A stretch of DNA of 64,000 nt from assembly GCA_963971285.1 (NCBI GenBank), contig OZ020250.1:12570499-12634498 (forward strand). Direction: 5' to 3'. The notes under the pieces are model-generated. The model worked only from the letters and a program-made list of their open reading frames with translations, ran no database searches and was not told the DNA's origin. This document shows, piece after piece, positions 48,722 through 59,522 of this stretch. Positions within the stretch are counted from its first letter, which is position 1. Every line of letters starts with the position of its first letter. Both the position numbers and the translations under genes were made by a program. Source of the stretch: Astropecten irregularis (Eukaryota > Echinodermata > Asteroidea > Paxillosida > Astropectinidae).

Positions 48722-48845
48722 CTATAAGATCCTGGCAGGATCGAAACGTCAGGCTCTCCTTACTCTTTGCAGTATATTTGTCAGGTCGTTATTTTGGTTG
48801 ATGAGCAGTTTGCAGCAGTTTATTACTTTTATTGACCATATTAAT
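48722..48845 (+). mobile_element. Penelope-like terminal fragment with hammerhead-like core, copy E3
   Basis: GATCC, loop TGGCA, GGATC (48728-48742) is a perfect stem II hairpin followed directly by GAAA and CGTC (48743-48750), the second hammerhead box and a cleavage-site-like GTC. The first box is degraded: TTACTATAAGATCC where TTACTGATGAAGATCC would be expected. Downstream is GTTGATGAGCAGTTTGCAGC, shared with E1 and E2. Confidence 0.6.
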
Positions 48846-49061
48846 ATAAATAGCAATGACGAGGGTCAAACGGCCATGAAATTTGTGTTTAAATGAAAAA
48901 TATCCTTAACCTGTGATATTTTCTATTAAGTTGCCCTTGACAGGGAATGCCGGGGAAATTTGAACGGTTTTTGTTGATCTGCAACAAAGATTATCGAATG
49001 TTAGTATAAATACAGCATAAAAGCAGACCAATTATAGTTATAACACTTACAATAACAGATA

Positions 49062-49414
49062 AAGGTAGTATCATACTTTGGTAAGAAACCAAAACAGAAA
49101 TATTCACAGATTTACGTATAACTAATACAGGGTATAAAGGTGGTGGTGGTAGAAACATATCATTAAACATTTTCCTCCTGAAATTGTGTATTCATCCAGA
49201 AAGTAGTAACTGAAAACAACGACTGAAAATTTTGATCTTTTAAAAGATCAAAAATAAAAGAGAAAGAGAATACTGTGGCTGTTTTTCACTGATTTCTCAA
49301 AACGTATGGGACTGAAATGTTCACAGATGACTATTACTGTATCTTCCTTGATATTTTTGCTCATGAATCAGTTCTGTTTTCTTTGACAAAAACCAAAGTA
49401 TCATATTATACCTT
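49062..49414 (+). mobile_element. TA-flanked MITE, subfamily A (copy A5)
   Basis: Starts AAGGTAGTATCATACTTTGG and ends CCAAAGTATCATATTATACC plus TT, with TA on both sides (49060-49061, 49415-49416). The centre has a 24-bp perfect palindrome at 49230-49253 built on TTTTGATCTTTT. It lies 429 bp after copy A4 in the same orientation. Confidence 0.93.
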
Positions 49415-49416
49415 TA

Positions 49417-51640
49417 ATAAAAACCATTTTAAATATCACAAATGAGATAATCACCCTCAATCTTTGGTAAACCTTGGATTAGGAACAAATGTTTTTGATT
49501 GTAAATCTTGGATTGTCAGCCAGTGGGAAAGTCAATGGTTATCATCTGCTGAAATAAACAGACTCCGCCGAGTTAGTGTCATATTTCCGTCTCATCAAAT
49601 GCTATATAAACCCCTGTTACCCAAAGTAAAGTACAGTGTATAATAATGTTGCAGTCATGCAGCAAATCGCCTATTTTAAGAAGTCCAAGTATATGTGACG
49701 ATTCCGCATGGATGAAGTTGAATCATGGGCATAATAAGTCAATTAGTCGGTGATCATTTGATCCAACAGCTATCAGAGACAACTTTAACACCTTTCTATC
49801 GTGGTATACCTATCTTACATGCCCCCTGGCGAAGGCTTATGAAAGACCCTGTAAAAAGGTAAAGCTACAGTTTTGTATAACTTGTGAGAATAATAGAAAG
49901 AAAGGAGATATTGAGTTTGCAAACTTTTAACTTCTCCGCGCACTAAAAAGCACATTGTGATTTGAATTATATCCATAACTTGTTATTCACATTAGAATGT
50001 TAATTATTTCATTAATCATTAATTATTTCAAAGAGAATGCCCAAATCTCTGAAATTTGTTTAAAAACTGGTACGTTCCTCCCCCGTTAGTTCACTTTGAC
50101 CTTAGTCAGAAAGAAAATGAAATTATACCTTTGACAAAAAGTGGTTAAAAATTGCTTTTCTTCTGAGCTAAAGAACTCGAATTTCAAGACAGATGGCAAC
50201 TTGCATAAGATGGATTCATTTGTAATTAATGAATTCCGATCACTCACATTTGATTATCCTCATAACGCCAGATTCTCAGCGGGTGGTGTTCCAATTTCAT
50301 CTATAGGAAAGACATCGTGTTGATGCTGTGACCTACATTAAGACGTAATTCTACTGTTTCCAACTGTTATAATGCTCCTTTCAATAGCCAATTTGCTGTC
50401 TGAAACATATGCTACACATGTAATCAACTGTGATTAGCAGGAACTACATTTCGGCGAGACAGACAGAAGTTTTCCTTATACCAATTGGCGCACATATTGA
50501 TCAATTAGAGGTAAGTGGTTAAATCTAAAACATGAAGTCCCCTGGTTTCACTTCATCCAGACTTCGCGCATAAATACCCCTAACATATCTTGGAGTTTAG
50601 TTGCAGGTTTGAAATTAATCTCACGCCTTTACTAGCGGGTAACTAGCCTCTGAGTGATTGGATTTAAGGTTTCCTCATCGCCTGCCCAATACACTCCAAG
50701 ATGAAAGAGCGTTTAGTAAGGTTGGCGGACCACTTAGAGACGTACCACATGCAACTTTAGTATCTTCGATTAAAACTTTGCTGGGATTTGTCAGTTTGGG
50801 ACGTGTAGGCAAAGTGAAACTGGCCCGTTGATGTGGACAAGTGTGGAGAGATTTTGTGTCTTATCACGGACTGTCAGGTCGGCTATGTCTGCTGACCTAT
50901 AGGCCTTTACAGCCTCAGCTTGTAATGAATATATCTCAATATGCTCAATGCTCCTTGTTCAATCCGTATTCCCTCGATCACTATCTTTATTTCTGCCTCT
51001 CTGTGTGTGCTGGTACATTTCATAGACAGATTACTGTATTTCCGTCCCCCTAGCTCTGATAGTGACGTGCACCTGATTCCTCTAATATAATATTCTTGCT
51101 ATCTTAATTCACTTCAGAATTCTTTTTGTGTTTTACTTGATAAAATAGAACTCTCGTTCGGTGCGAACTGCTTATTTGTTAAGTGAGACATACGACTATA
51201 TTTCAGTATTAATTTCAAGATTGGGTGTGTTAGCATACCAACTGTGGCAATTATAAATATGTTCGTGTATGCTGACTTCCTCTAGGCCTATTCATTTCTA
51301 CACACTGAAGCAATGTTGGTTGAATATTGCATATGGACGGTCAGTGCACAGATGTTTGGTCATGCCGGTATGATCAAAGGTGCACGGTCAATCACTGCTG
51401 ATATCAAGTACGAAGTTATAAATTAAGCACAAAAAGCTGTATACCAAAACACGAAAAGCAACGTGAAGATTGATTTAAAACACGTTTCATGGACTTACAA
51501 ATGAAATACACTGTATGAGGAAAATTAGAATCGTTTCTAGCGTTGACTGCCTCGGTAAATAGGCCTACTTCTAATAGGTCTTCCATTCAATCAAAGCGGA
51601 AATTTCGCCGAAAAACAAGCTTACTGAAGCAGTATAGGAG
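49417..51640. other. No gene recognised
   Basis: Unique sequence. A TATA-like CTATATAAACC at 49602-49612 and a donor-like GAG/GTAAGTG at 50509-50516 are present but not linked to any open frame. TAGGCCTA is at 51283 and 51560. Confidence 0.45.
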
Positions 51641-51965
51641 AAAGATGTGCGTTTTGGCTGAATTTGGTACTTTAACAGAAGTGAAGGTCTTAAACTTCCT
51701 TACAGACGTTGTTTCATGTACCTTTTTACGCTTTGTTTATCTGGATAGCAGAAATACGGCCGAAATAATCTTGCCCCCTCCGAATCCTTCACGGTTTCAC
51801 CACGCACGCTTTCGAAATGCTACTGAATCGTTCGGACGAACGATCTTTTTAAAAGACACTTAATCTTGATTTCCTTGAAAAACCCAGCATCTGATGAACC
51901 AAGATTTCCCATGGTGACTGTTTGCACTGTTTACGAACTATTGAGTCACTTTTCTGTTCAAACAC
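51641..51965 (+). repeat. Dispersed repeat, copy 2 of a pair (partner at 16858-17168)
   Basis: Same orientation as copy 1 and very similar throughout, with an extra stretch GGTTTCACCACGCAC near 51793 that copy 1 lacks. A 106-codon plus-strand frame (51543-51863) spans its first two thirds, but copy 1 breaks that frame, so coding function is unsupported unless copy 2 alone retained it. The minus strand has no long frame. Confidence 0.88.
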
Positions 51966-54418
51966 AATGGGTTTTTTTTAGGCAATGCAGATGCTGTACG
52001 CTGCCTTTAAAAAACTGCGAAAACACATTCGGTAAATAATCGACCTTTCTGTGTTGGCCTATATCATGATCATCCACCTATAAACACAATACTCGTTGCA
52101 GCGGCACATTGATATTTCAACAGTAAAAGGAAAAGAACTAGGTAAAACACAAAAACGTGTATTTAAGTAGGTCAGCCGTGAATATTATACCAATTCGATT
52201 GGGACAAACTTCATGCATAGGCGCACACCGCGCTCGCTTAGTCAAACAAATTGAATACGAGTTGCATCCTCCATATAGATCAAAGGCTTAACATTGTTAT
52301 GAGAGCACGTGATCAGAAAAGAAATATGGAACACTGTCCTTAGTGAGACATGATACCCATGTACTACAGCTTCATCGGCATTCGTGAAAAACAAGACTCC
52401 TATATATCAGAATATAGTAAGAGGATATTATGGGCGTCTCTTCGTGTAATGTGTTGTAAATTGCAAATTGCAATGTGTTGTAAATTGTTTAGATTTTTTA
52501 GCTCTTTTTGATCAGTTATTCTCAAACTCTTCTTGTGGCTGTGATTTATCGCAAGATACGTCTCCGAAATTGGCTTTTCCTGTCCTGTAACATCTTATGT
52601 ACTTTATACAATCCGCTTATTGCTCCTGGGTGTGCTGTCCGGTTACCAATGGTCATGCAAAGGTAATTATAGAGTTTGGCGAACAGGTTCACCTCCATCA
52701 ACAATTCATTTGTGCTATCAGCGGTGATGTTGATGAAAAAGGAGCTACACAATCTCCATGATGTATAAACCATTCGGCACCGTGGAGACTTTGCCGCAAT
52801 GCGGAGCTTACAAACCTCCGGTTCTGTCATGCCCAAGCCTCCCTGCATCCCGGAAGAGTTTATTCACACGAGGCGATGTAAACCTCATTACAAAGGCCTT
52901 CTGGTTTGTTTGTGCACAGAGGTTGAGAGGGAATCTCTCGTACCAAAATGAGAGGGGAAGAGGTATGTATAAGCTAGCACGCTTTCCTTCCTCCATGATT
53001 TGACTTACCACTGTATCATGGTATACCGACATGGCATCTAAAATGCCACTATTATCATAACGGACATGAACATACACGTCCACCACAATCAAATATTTAT
53101 ACAACATTAACCTTTAATGATCTATTAGGTATATTATATGATAAGTATAGTATCTTGTGAATTCATAAAACAGCCGTTGACTCCCTTGTATCTCCGTACG
53201 GTAATCTCTGTCTCTTCATTATTTAGTACTAGACGCTTTTTGTGTCGTTTCATTGATATTGTTTTGCTGTACCCTAGCAACCAATGTTCGGCTGGTCGCT
53301 GAATTAATGACAAGCGCAATTTTCGAATTTGCATTTTTGAGTCGCATTTTCCGGCAAACACTTGTTTTGTGACTTTCATGTAAGACGTGTGTGTTTGCGT
53401 TTTTAGATGTGAAATCATCTTTATAAGATAATAATTGAGTCTATGCAATAGGGCTATGTACGACTGTTTCATATACAGTTTAATCATTGTGAGTACACTA
53501 TTGATGAGAGGTACATTTTGGCAACTTATAGCAGCGTGTCTGAGTGATGAGAATTCTTAGTGAACATCCCTTAAGGCAGTTTATATTTTCAGCAGTTCTT
53601 TCCTCACGAGATCTCTTGAATGCATCCATCCCACGCTCTTTGCCTGCATTACAAGGATTCAGTTTCTTTTGTAGTTATTCTCGTGGAAAGGTCACTATAG
53701 TACCCACCTCAATGAATGTCAATTTTCACGGCCTGTGACAGCCCCAAGATTGCCATATTTCCGACCATAATTTAACTAATATTACAGCAAACACGCGTAT
53801 ACACCTTGATGTGTACTGACAATTGCGCACAGCGTGTGAAAGATGCGCTTCTTCTGAATTATATGTAACTAAATAGTCTGCCTGCTACAGTTAACGTTTT
53901 ATCAAAAGACGGGAAGCTATTTTCATTGAAATAAAGGCTAATAGAGCACTTTAAGTGCTCGCGGGAATGACATGAATAGTCTACAGAATTGAATTTTTCC
54001 TGCAAGTTAACTGAAGCCGACAGTATCAAAGAGTTGACTAATGATACGTCTCCCATGCATGCTGTCAATGTATGTTTATCATGCAGTTACATGGGGGGAT
54101 TGTGCATCAGTCGTACAAGTCCTTGCTTCAATTAGGAAATGGGCATCGGTATCAATTTGGGTTATTATAAATATGGACTCCCGACCTGTACTTGGCTTAA
54201 GAACGTTGTATTCAGAACATGTGTGGCGACTGTCTGAGACGAGGCGCCAACATGCTCGGAAAGAGAATCTTAAACCGTAACACTGACTCTAAATCACATA
54301 AGAACACCACAAACATTCGGGACAGAATCGTGTCTGCCGACCAATGTTCAACTTAGGTGTAGGGTTTGGTCTTCTTGCACTGGTTTCAAATAACAAAACG
54401 GGATTGAAACGCTGAATT
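51966..54418. other. No gene demonstrated; several mid-sized open frames
   Basis: Slightly GC-richer at 52600-53000. Minus-strand frames of 100, 99 and 117 codons lie at 52546-52848, 52808-53107 and 53134-53487. They contain no catalytic motif, zinc-binding pattern or transmembrane segment that I can name. They may be chance, or coding exons read beyond their splice sites. A small duplication ATGTGTTGTAAATTG occurs near 52448 and 52472. Confidence 0.4.
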
Positions 54419-55250
54419 TAATGTTTAAAATGCAGAGGCAGATTTGAAGCAGTGCGATAGATTTGGAAATCTGGTTTGAAATGCTGCAGCATATTTGAAA
54501 TGCTGTAGCACGTTTGAAATGCTGTAGAAGATATGAAATGTCTCAGCAGGTTTGAAATGCTGTAGCAGGTTTGAAATGCGGTAGAACATTTTAAATGTCT
54601 CAGCATGTTTGAAATGCTGTAGCAGGTTTGAAATGCTGTAGCAGGTTTGAAATGCTGCAGCAGGTTTGAAATGCTGTAGCAGGTTTGAAATGCGGTAGAA
54701 CATTTTAAATGTCTCAGCATGTTTGAAATGCTGTAGCAGGTTTGAAATGCTGTAGCAGGTTTGAAATGCTGTAGCAGGTTTGAAATGCTGCAGTAGGTTT
54801 AGAATGCTGTAGCAGGTTTGAAATGCTGTAGCAGGTTTGAAATGCTGCAGTAGGTTTAGAATCCTGCAGCAGGTTTGAAATGCTGTAGCAGGTTAAGAAT
54901 GCTGCAGCAGGCTTGGAACGCTGCAGCAGGTTTAGAATGCTGCAGCAGGTTTAGAATGCTGCAGCAGATTTGAAATGCTGTAGCAAGTTTGGAATGCTGC
55001 AGCAGATTTGAAATGCTGAAGCAGGTTTGAAATGCTGTAGCATATTTGAAATGCTGTAGCAGGTTTGGAATGCTGCAGCAGGTTTGAAATGCTGTAGCAG
55101 GTTTGAAATGCTGTAGCATGTTTGAAATGCTGTAGCATGTTTGAAATGATGTAGCAGGTTTGAAATGCTACAGTAGGTTGAAATATAACTGCAGCATGAT
55201 TGAAATGCCCCGATTGGTTTGGAATACTGCAAAGGATTTTGAATTTTGCA
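54419..55250. repeat. 19-bp minisatellite with a 114-bp higher-order duplication
   Basis: The unit is CAGGTTTGAAATGCTGTAG, more than 40 copies, with positional variants (CTGCAG for CTGTAG, TTTAGAATG). A distinctive block starting GAAATGCGGTAGAACATTTT occurs at 54573 and again at 54687, exactly six units apart. Minus-strand frames of 100, 92, 87, 68 and 93 codons (FQTCYSISNLLQH-type) arise because the unit has no stop in any phase. Confidence 0.96.
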
Positions 55251-56544
55251 AAATGATCAAGTTGTGATATAGTGCCTGTGGCTGCTGCTGCTGCTTTGGC
55301 TAGTCAGACTAGTCAGACATTTCTATGCGTTTATTGTGATTGTCAATAACCCTTGCGTTGATGCTGTAGATATTTTTTCACGACACTGACAGTTGGAAAC
55401 ATTATGCCAATTAAAGCAACGTATGTGCGCTTATAATGTATATATTTTTAATACCCTTGGTTTAGACATTTCCAATGTGGACTTTGATTATTATTGTGCA
55501 TAATTTAGTTTGGGTGGAAAATTAAATCCTGGTCGACATTAAAATCACTAGATTTACATTGAGACTTGGGTTATATTGCATTTCCCATTACATTCTGTAA
55601 TAATACTGACCAGCCTTGCCAAGCTCCTATACAAGATATCTCGGATGTACTTATTTAAGTTGTTTTGTAGTTTTGACGAAGCGAGTGTTCTTCGCAGACA
55701 GGAAAGGCTTTGCTCTCCGATCTGTAATTTCTTACCCTTCATTTTTCTTCGAACAATTGGAAAGATACACACTTTGCTTGAAGCTAAATGTTCCATTATA
55801 TCAAGCACATCGTAGCTGAGTGCATGGTGCAATTCGTTGCAATGTCCTCGGGCCAAGTCAAAGTTTCCAAGGGCTTACAGAGGTCCCACTCAACCTGGAC
55901 TCAGTGAGTTGCCCTCGGGCAGACGTGGGAAATGTAATTGCTTTTTAAACGTTCACCCAATCGTAAATTCTTGTGGAATATTTCGTGCGAACCTGCACAT
56001 TTCCCAAAGGCGTCAACCGGAGCTCACATGAGAGGCAACCGTCCATTGGTGCTTCACTGTTAATGTGAGGTGACTTTTAGCCATTAAACCCTTGTAAGGT
56101 TATGGATTGATCCGCAGAAAGAATGAAGGGGTATCAGAAGAGAGAGACAGGCACTTATCGGTAATTATTTAATGCAACTTTCATTTTGCAGACTTTACGT
56201 CTTGTGTTCCCATGAAACTTGCCTAAGTGCGGCACACATGCTGCAGACTATGGTCAACTAATGTGGATGGACCTATAAGCTAGGGTATAAAGAGAAAGAA
56301 TGACGCACCCATCTCGTTCAATTTGCAAGCTTTATCATTCCTAATGATTATCACAAATCAAATATTGTGTCTACGGTTTAAGGGCAGTTTAGGAAAGTGT
56401 AATATAGCCCTATAGATCTATGATAAAGAACACGACGAAACATGTTGTAGTTGTCCTATACCAGAATGTCGGATTTAAATGAATATAAGATTGTGCTAAG
56501 AGCATGGGTGAAGCTATGACAATACATTGTCATCATTCCGTTTA
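55251..56544. other. No gene recognised
   Basis: Unique sequence starting with a short CTG run (about 55281-55295). Overlapping frames on both strands around 55554-55856 are uninformative. Confidence 0.45.
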
Positions 56545-56905
56545 AGGGTAATTTCATACTTTGGTTTTTGTCAAACAAATGCACATTCATGGGCATAAAT
56601 ATCAAGAAATATACAGTAAAAGTCATTTTGTGAAATTTCCAGTCGCATACGGTGCCGATTTGTTCAGAAAATAGGTGAAAAACGTCCACGGTATTTTGAA
56701 ATCTTTTCATAGGATTTGTTTTCTTCCAGTGATAAAAATTGTTTTTGGTCAAATGATTTTTACTCTTTTCTGGATAAATACAGCATTTCAGGGGGAAAAA
56801 ATGTAACGGTATGTTTCTACCATCACCATATTTATACCCTTTATGTCATTGGTAAATCGTTAGCGATTTCTGTTCCGTTATGCTACCAAAGTATGAGAAT
56901 ACCTG
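56545..56905 (-). mobile_element. TA-flanked MITE, subfamily A (copy A6)
   Basis: Inverted copy. Starts AGGGTAATTTCATACTTTGG and ends CCAAAGTATGAGAATACC plus TG, with TA at 56543-56544 and 56906-56907. It is the best guide to the interrupted copy A1. A 98-codon minus-strand frame across it is not conserved in the other copies. Confidence 0.92.
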
Positions 56906-56994
56906 TAAGGTATTCTGTGTTTTGAAACCCATCAAGTGTAATAGCATTTTGAGCGTTTATAGATTTCGAACTTCTTTTGTTTTTTACTTGCCCA

Positions 56995-57144
56995 GGGGTC
57001 GATTTCACCAAACTCGTCGTTATCCTGCTATCAATCATAGAACTTGTGAAGCATTGCAGTCCTACATAGGATATGCACCCTACGATGGGTTATCCTTCGT
57101 AAGTCGAGTTACGATTGATCGTATGGCTTCGTGAAATCGATCCC
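56995..57144. mobile_element. 150-bp foldback element with CGATTTCAC ends
   Basis: Left end GGGGTCGATTTCACCAAAC, right end TTCGTGAAATCGATCCC, complementary over about 17 bp. An inner pair GGATATGCACCC / GGGTTATCC gives a second small hairpin. No coding capacity. A solo end occurs at 5210. Confidence 0.8.
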
Positions 57145-57729
57145 AGTTCCATTACGACTTGGATGCACTGATGTCTGTTTGAAGGCCTTTGTTTTACTCT
57201 GCGTCAGTCATTATGTGCAGCTGTGTTGCAGCAGTTTATTTCTTCAGACAATTTGTCGCCATTACAGGGCCATAGTTTCAAATGGATGATCGGAGATATT
57301 AATTAATTATAATAAGGTTCACTTTTGCTTGACTGTGTTTTGAGCGATTTAGATTTAATTTCCCCAGAGTGCATGGTAATTGGTAAAGTGTATATTCTTG
57401 TACGCTTTGCTAGACAAACGAATGATCAAATGGACAGGAAAATGAACAACATTACCATCCAATTAAACCGAATTGAATCAAATGATTGATAGGGACATTG
57501 CTTTGCTGAGCCCCGCCCAACCCAAACATAAGTGCCATTTTCTGTCCTGTCGTAAAAAAAATGTCATGATTTTGTTTCGTAAATAACAATTCATTTGTAT
57601 CTGCCCTTCCGTTGAATCTGGGTCGCATTGGTATGATTCATCAAAACTATTATTATTTAATTATTTAAATAAGATTTTGGGTTTTTGCATGATGGATACA
57701 AGACTTGAATTGCGAACATGCCGTGTTAA
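57145..57729. other. No gene recognised
   Basis: Unique AT-rich spacer. Confidence 0.5.
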
Positions 57730-57960
57730 CTGAACTTATTGGAAGATAATGTTGTTTTTAGAAGAGCTGGTGAGTAATGAGTCGACGTTTCGGCCAGTGT
57801 GTTCTGGTCGTCCATAGGAAAGAGACATTCATTATTTTTACAAGTGCACATCACATCAGTTTATATTTCTCTGTCATGCGGACGACCAGAGCACACTGGT
57901 CGAAACGTCTGGTTCTTTCTCACAAGTTATCAGAACTACAACTCTTCCAATAAGAACACT
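57730..57960. mobile_element. Long foldback with GAAACGTC motifs
   Basis: Two arms of about 80 bp are imperfect inverted copies: outer blocks GAACTTATTGGAAGA and TCTTCCAATAAGAAC, inner blocks CGACGTTTCGGCCAGTGTG and CACACTGGTCGAAACGTC. Within each arm ACCAG/CTGGT forms a small stem beside GAAACGTC (right arm 57902-57909), as in hammerhead box 2. It may be two inverted Penelope-like termini. Confidence 0.75.
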
Positions 57961-57990
57961 GTATGTAATCTTATGGTGTGTCAGCAAAAA

Positions 57991-58039
57991 CTGTATCCAT
58001 AGAAAGGAAATGGTTATTCATTACGGTGCATGGATACAG
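57991..58039. repeat. Perfect 10-bp inverted repeat
   Basis: CTGTATCCAT (57991-58000) and ATGGATACAG (58030-58039) flank 29 bp. It lies between two larger foldbacks. Confidence 0.85.
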
Positions 58040-58056
58040 ATAAGGACAAATTTGAT

Positions 58057-58189
58057 CACGTTGCCGGTAGCGACGTTTCAGCTACTGGTTCTGCTACACT
58101 TCTTCAGGCAACTGAAGAACTGGATGCTTCTTCAGTTACCTGATGAAGGCTAGCAGTTCAGCAGCCGAAACGTCGCTACCAGCAACACG
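58057..58189. mobile_element. Palindromic element with two hammerhead-like arms
   Basis: The 133-bp segment is an imperfect palindrome. The arms start CACGTTGCCGGTAGCGACGT and end ACGTCGCTACCAGCAACACG. The right arm read on the plus strand contains CTGATGA (58140-58146), a stem GGCT/AGCC (58148-58166), GAAA (58167-58170) and CGTC (58171-58174), the order of the hammerhead core. An unpaired A follows CTGATGA, and the flanking stem I pairing is weak. The left arm, read on the minus strand, has CTGAAGA in place of CTGATGA. Confidence 0.65.
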
Positions 58190-59189
58190 ACACCGCGTGA
58201 CTTTCATCAATTTTTTTCCTTGAACTATATATTCATATTCTGCCATCATACTGTTCAAAGACTCAAAGACTCCGTGTTTCGTATCATTCAATCTCGATAT
58301 TCTACGACTCTAAAACTCGTAAAACTCGTAAAACTCGTAAGCCCAATTCTCAAAGGAGAACCAGTGAAATGAAGAACACAAACCATTTATTTGCACGAGG
58401 CATTATACTTGGAAATGACTTCCCAGGGATGTCCCATTCTTGTTCTTCTTCGCATCTTGGAATGAAATGAATTTGCTTTGTGGTGATAAACAATGGCTAG
58501 CACAAAGGATCCAGACTTGAAGGAGGCGACGAATATTCCCTTCACACACTATAGCATAGCAGCACTCAGTATACCTGTATATCAACAAGGAAAGCGTACT
58601 GACAGGGAACAGACTGACAATGCCTTCCCTAGCCACCTACCTGTACAAATTCACACCCCACCCACCCCCGCACCCTATACACCCACATATATCATGATAC
58701 CTTAGGGAACACACATGCAGACATCCTCAAACTGGAAGTGTATATTATTGACGCATTTCACCAATATTTCTAATGATGTCTGTAGTGTTGCAATCTACCC
58801 AGAGCCCATCTACAGCTCCCTGTGCACAACTCTATACTCATGCAAATTATATACACAGAACAACAAAACGCAAGTAATCAAATAAGGGATAATGCTTTTA
58901 TGTTACCGCCAAATTCTACTTACAATTGTTAAAAAAGAAAGTCTGACCCATTTATTATGTATTGACATCATTTCTTGAATGTTAATGTGATAAGGTTAAG
59001 AAAAAACCGACATAGACATTGCATTTTCAGACTCAATAGAAAGGCTTTTTGTAAGCTACATCACTGTCAGCCATCAAAAGTATCACTTTGATACAAAAAT
59101 AATTATTGGAAATTGTATTATTTTGGCTGTTACCAAGAAACAATACAAATTAAATCTGTCAACCATTAGTCGGCAGTTAAACGTGTTTA
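58190..59189. other. No gene recognised; C-rich motif
   Basis: Contains three tandem copies of TAAAACTCG near 58310-58340 and a C-rich stretch at 58656-58675. A 77-codon minus-strand frame (58403-58636) shows no domain. Confidence 0.45.
58656..58675 (-). other. Potential G-quadruplex motif (minus strand)
   Basis: On the minus strand four G-runs of 3, 5, 3 and 4 are separated by TGC, T and T, which satisfies the standard G3+N1-7 pattern. Unusual in this AT-rich context. Confidence 0.75.
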
Positions 59190-59520
59190 CTAGATAGCAT
59201 ACCGAAACAGAAATGTTCACAGATTTAACTATATCTTACAGGGTATAAAGATGGTGATGGTAGAAACATACCGTTAAGCTATGGAATGTTGTATTTTTCC
59301 AGAAAAAGTAAAACCAATGACCAAAAACAATGTTGATCTTCAGAAGATCAAAAATCAAAAATGTGAAAAATAATTAATTAAAATACCGTGGACGCTTTTC
59401 ACGGTTTTCTCAAAAAGTGGGCACCGTATGAGACTAGGAATTTCATAGATGGTTGTTACTGATATTTTTGCCCATGAATCTGTATTTCTTTGAGAAAAAC
59501 CAAAGTATGAAATTACCTTT
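59190..59520 (+). mobile_element. TA-flanked MITE, subfamily A (copy A7), left end truncated
   Basis: Begins at TAGCATACCGAAACAGAAA, lacking the first part of the left terminal repeat, and ends CCAAAGTATGAAATTACC plus TT with TA at 59521-59522. The centre has TTGATCTTC, A, GAAGATCAA. Confidence 0.9.
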
Positions 59521-59522
59521 AA

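Noticed and set aside
51543-51863. 106-codon frame as a possible gene
   Set aside because: It overlaps a dispersed repeat whose other copy (16858-17168) breaks the frame, and no domain is recognisable. It is kept only as part of the repeat finding.
54418-55232. Gln/Phe-rich minus-strand frames of 68-100 codons
   Set aside because: These are translation of the 19-bp minisatellite in several phases at once.
54419-55250. CRISPR-like regular spacing
   Set aside because: The units are contiguous with no unique spacers, and the context is eukaryotic. It is a minisatellite.
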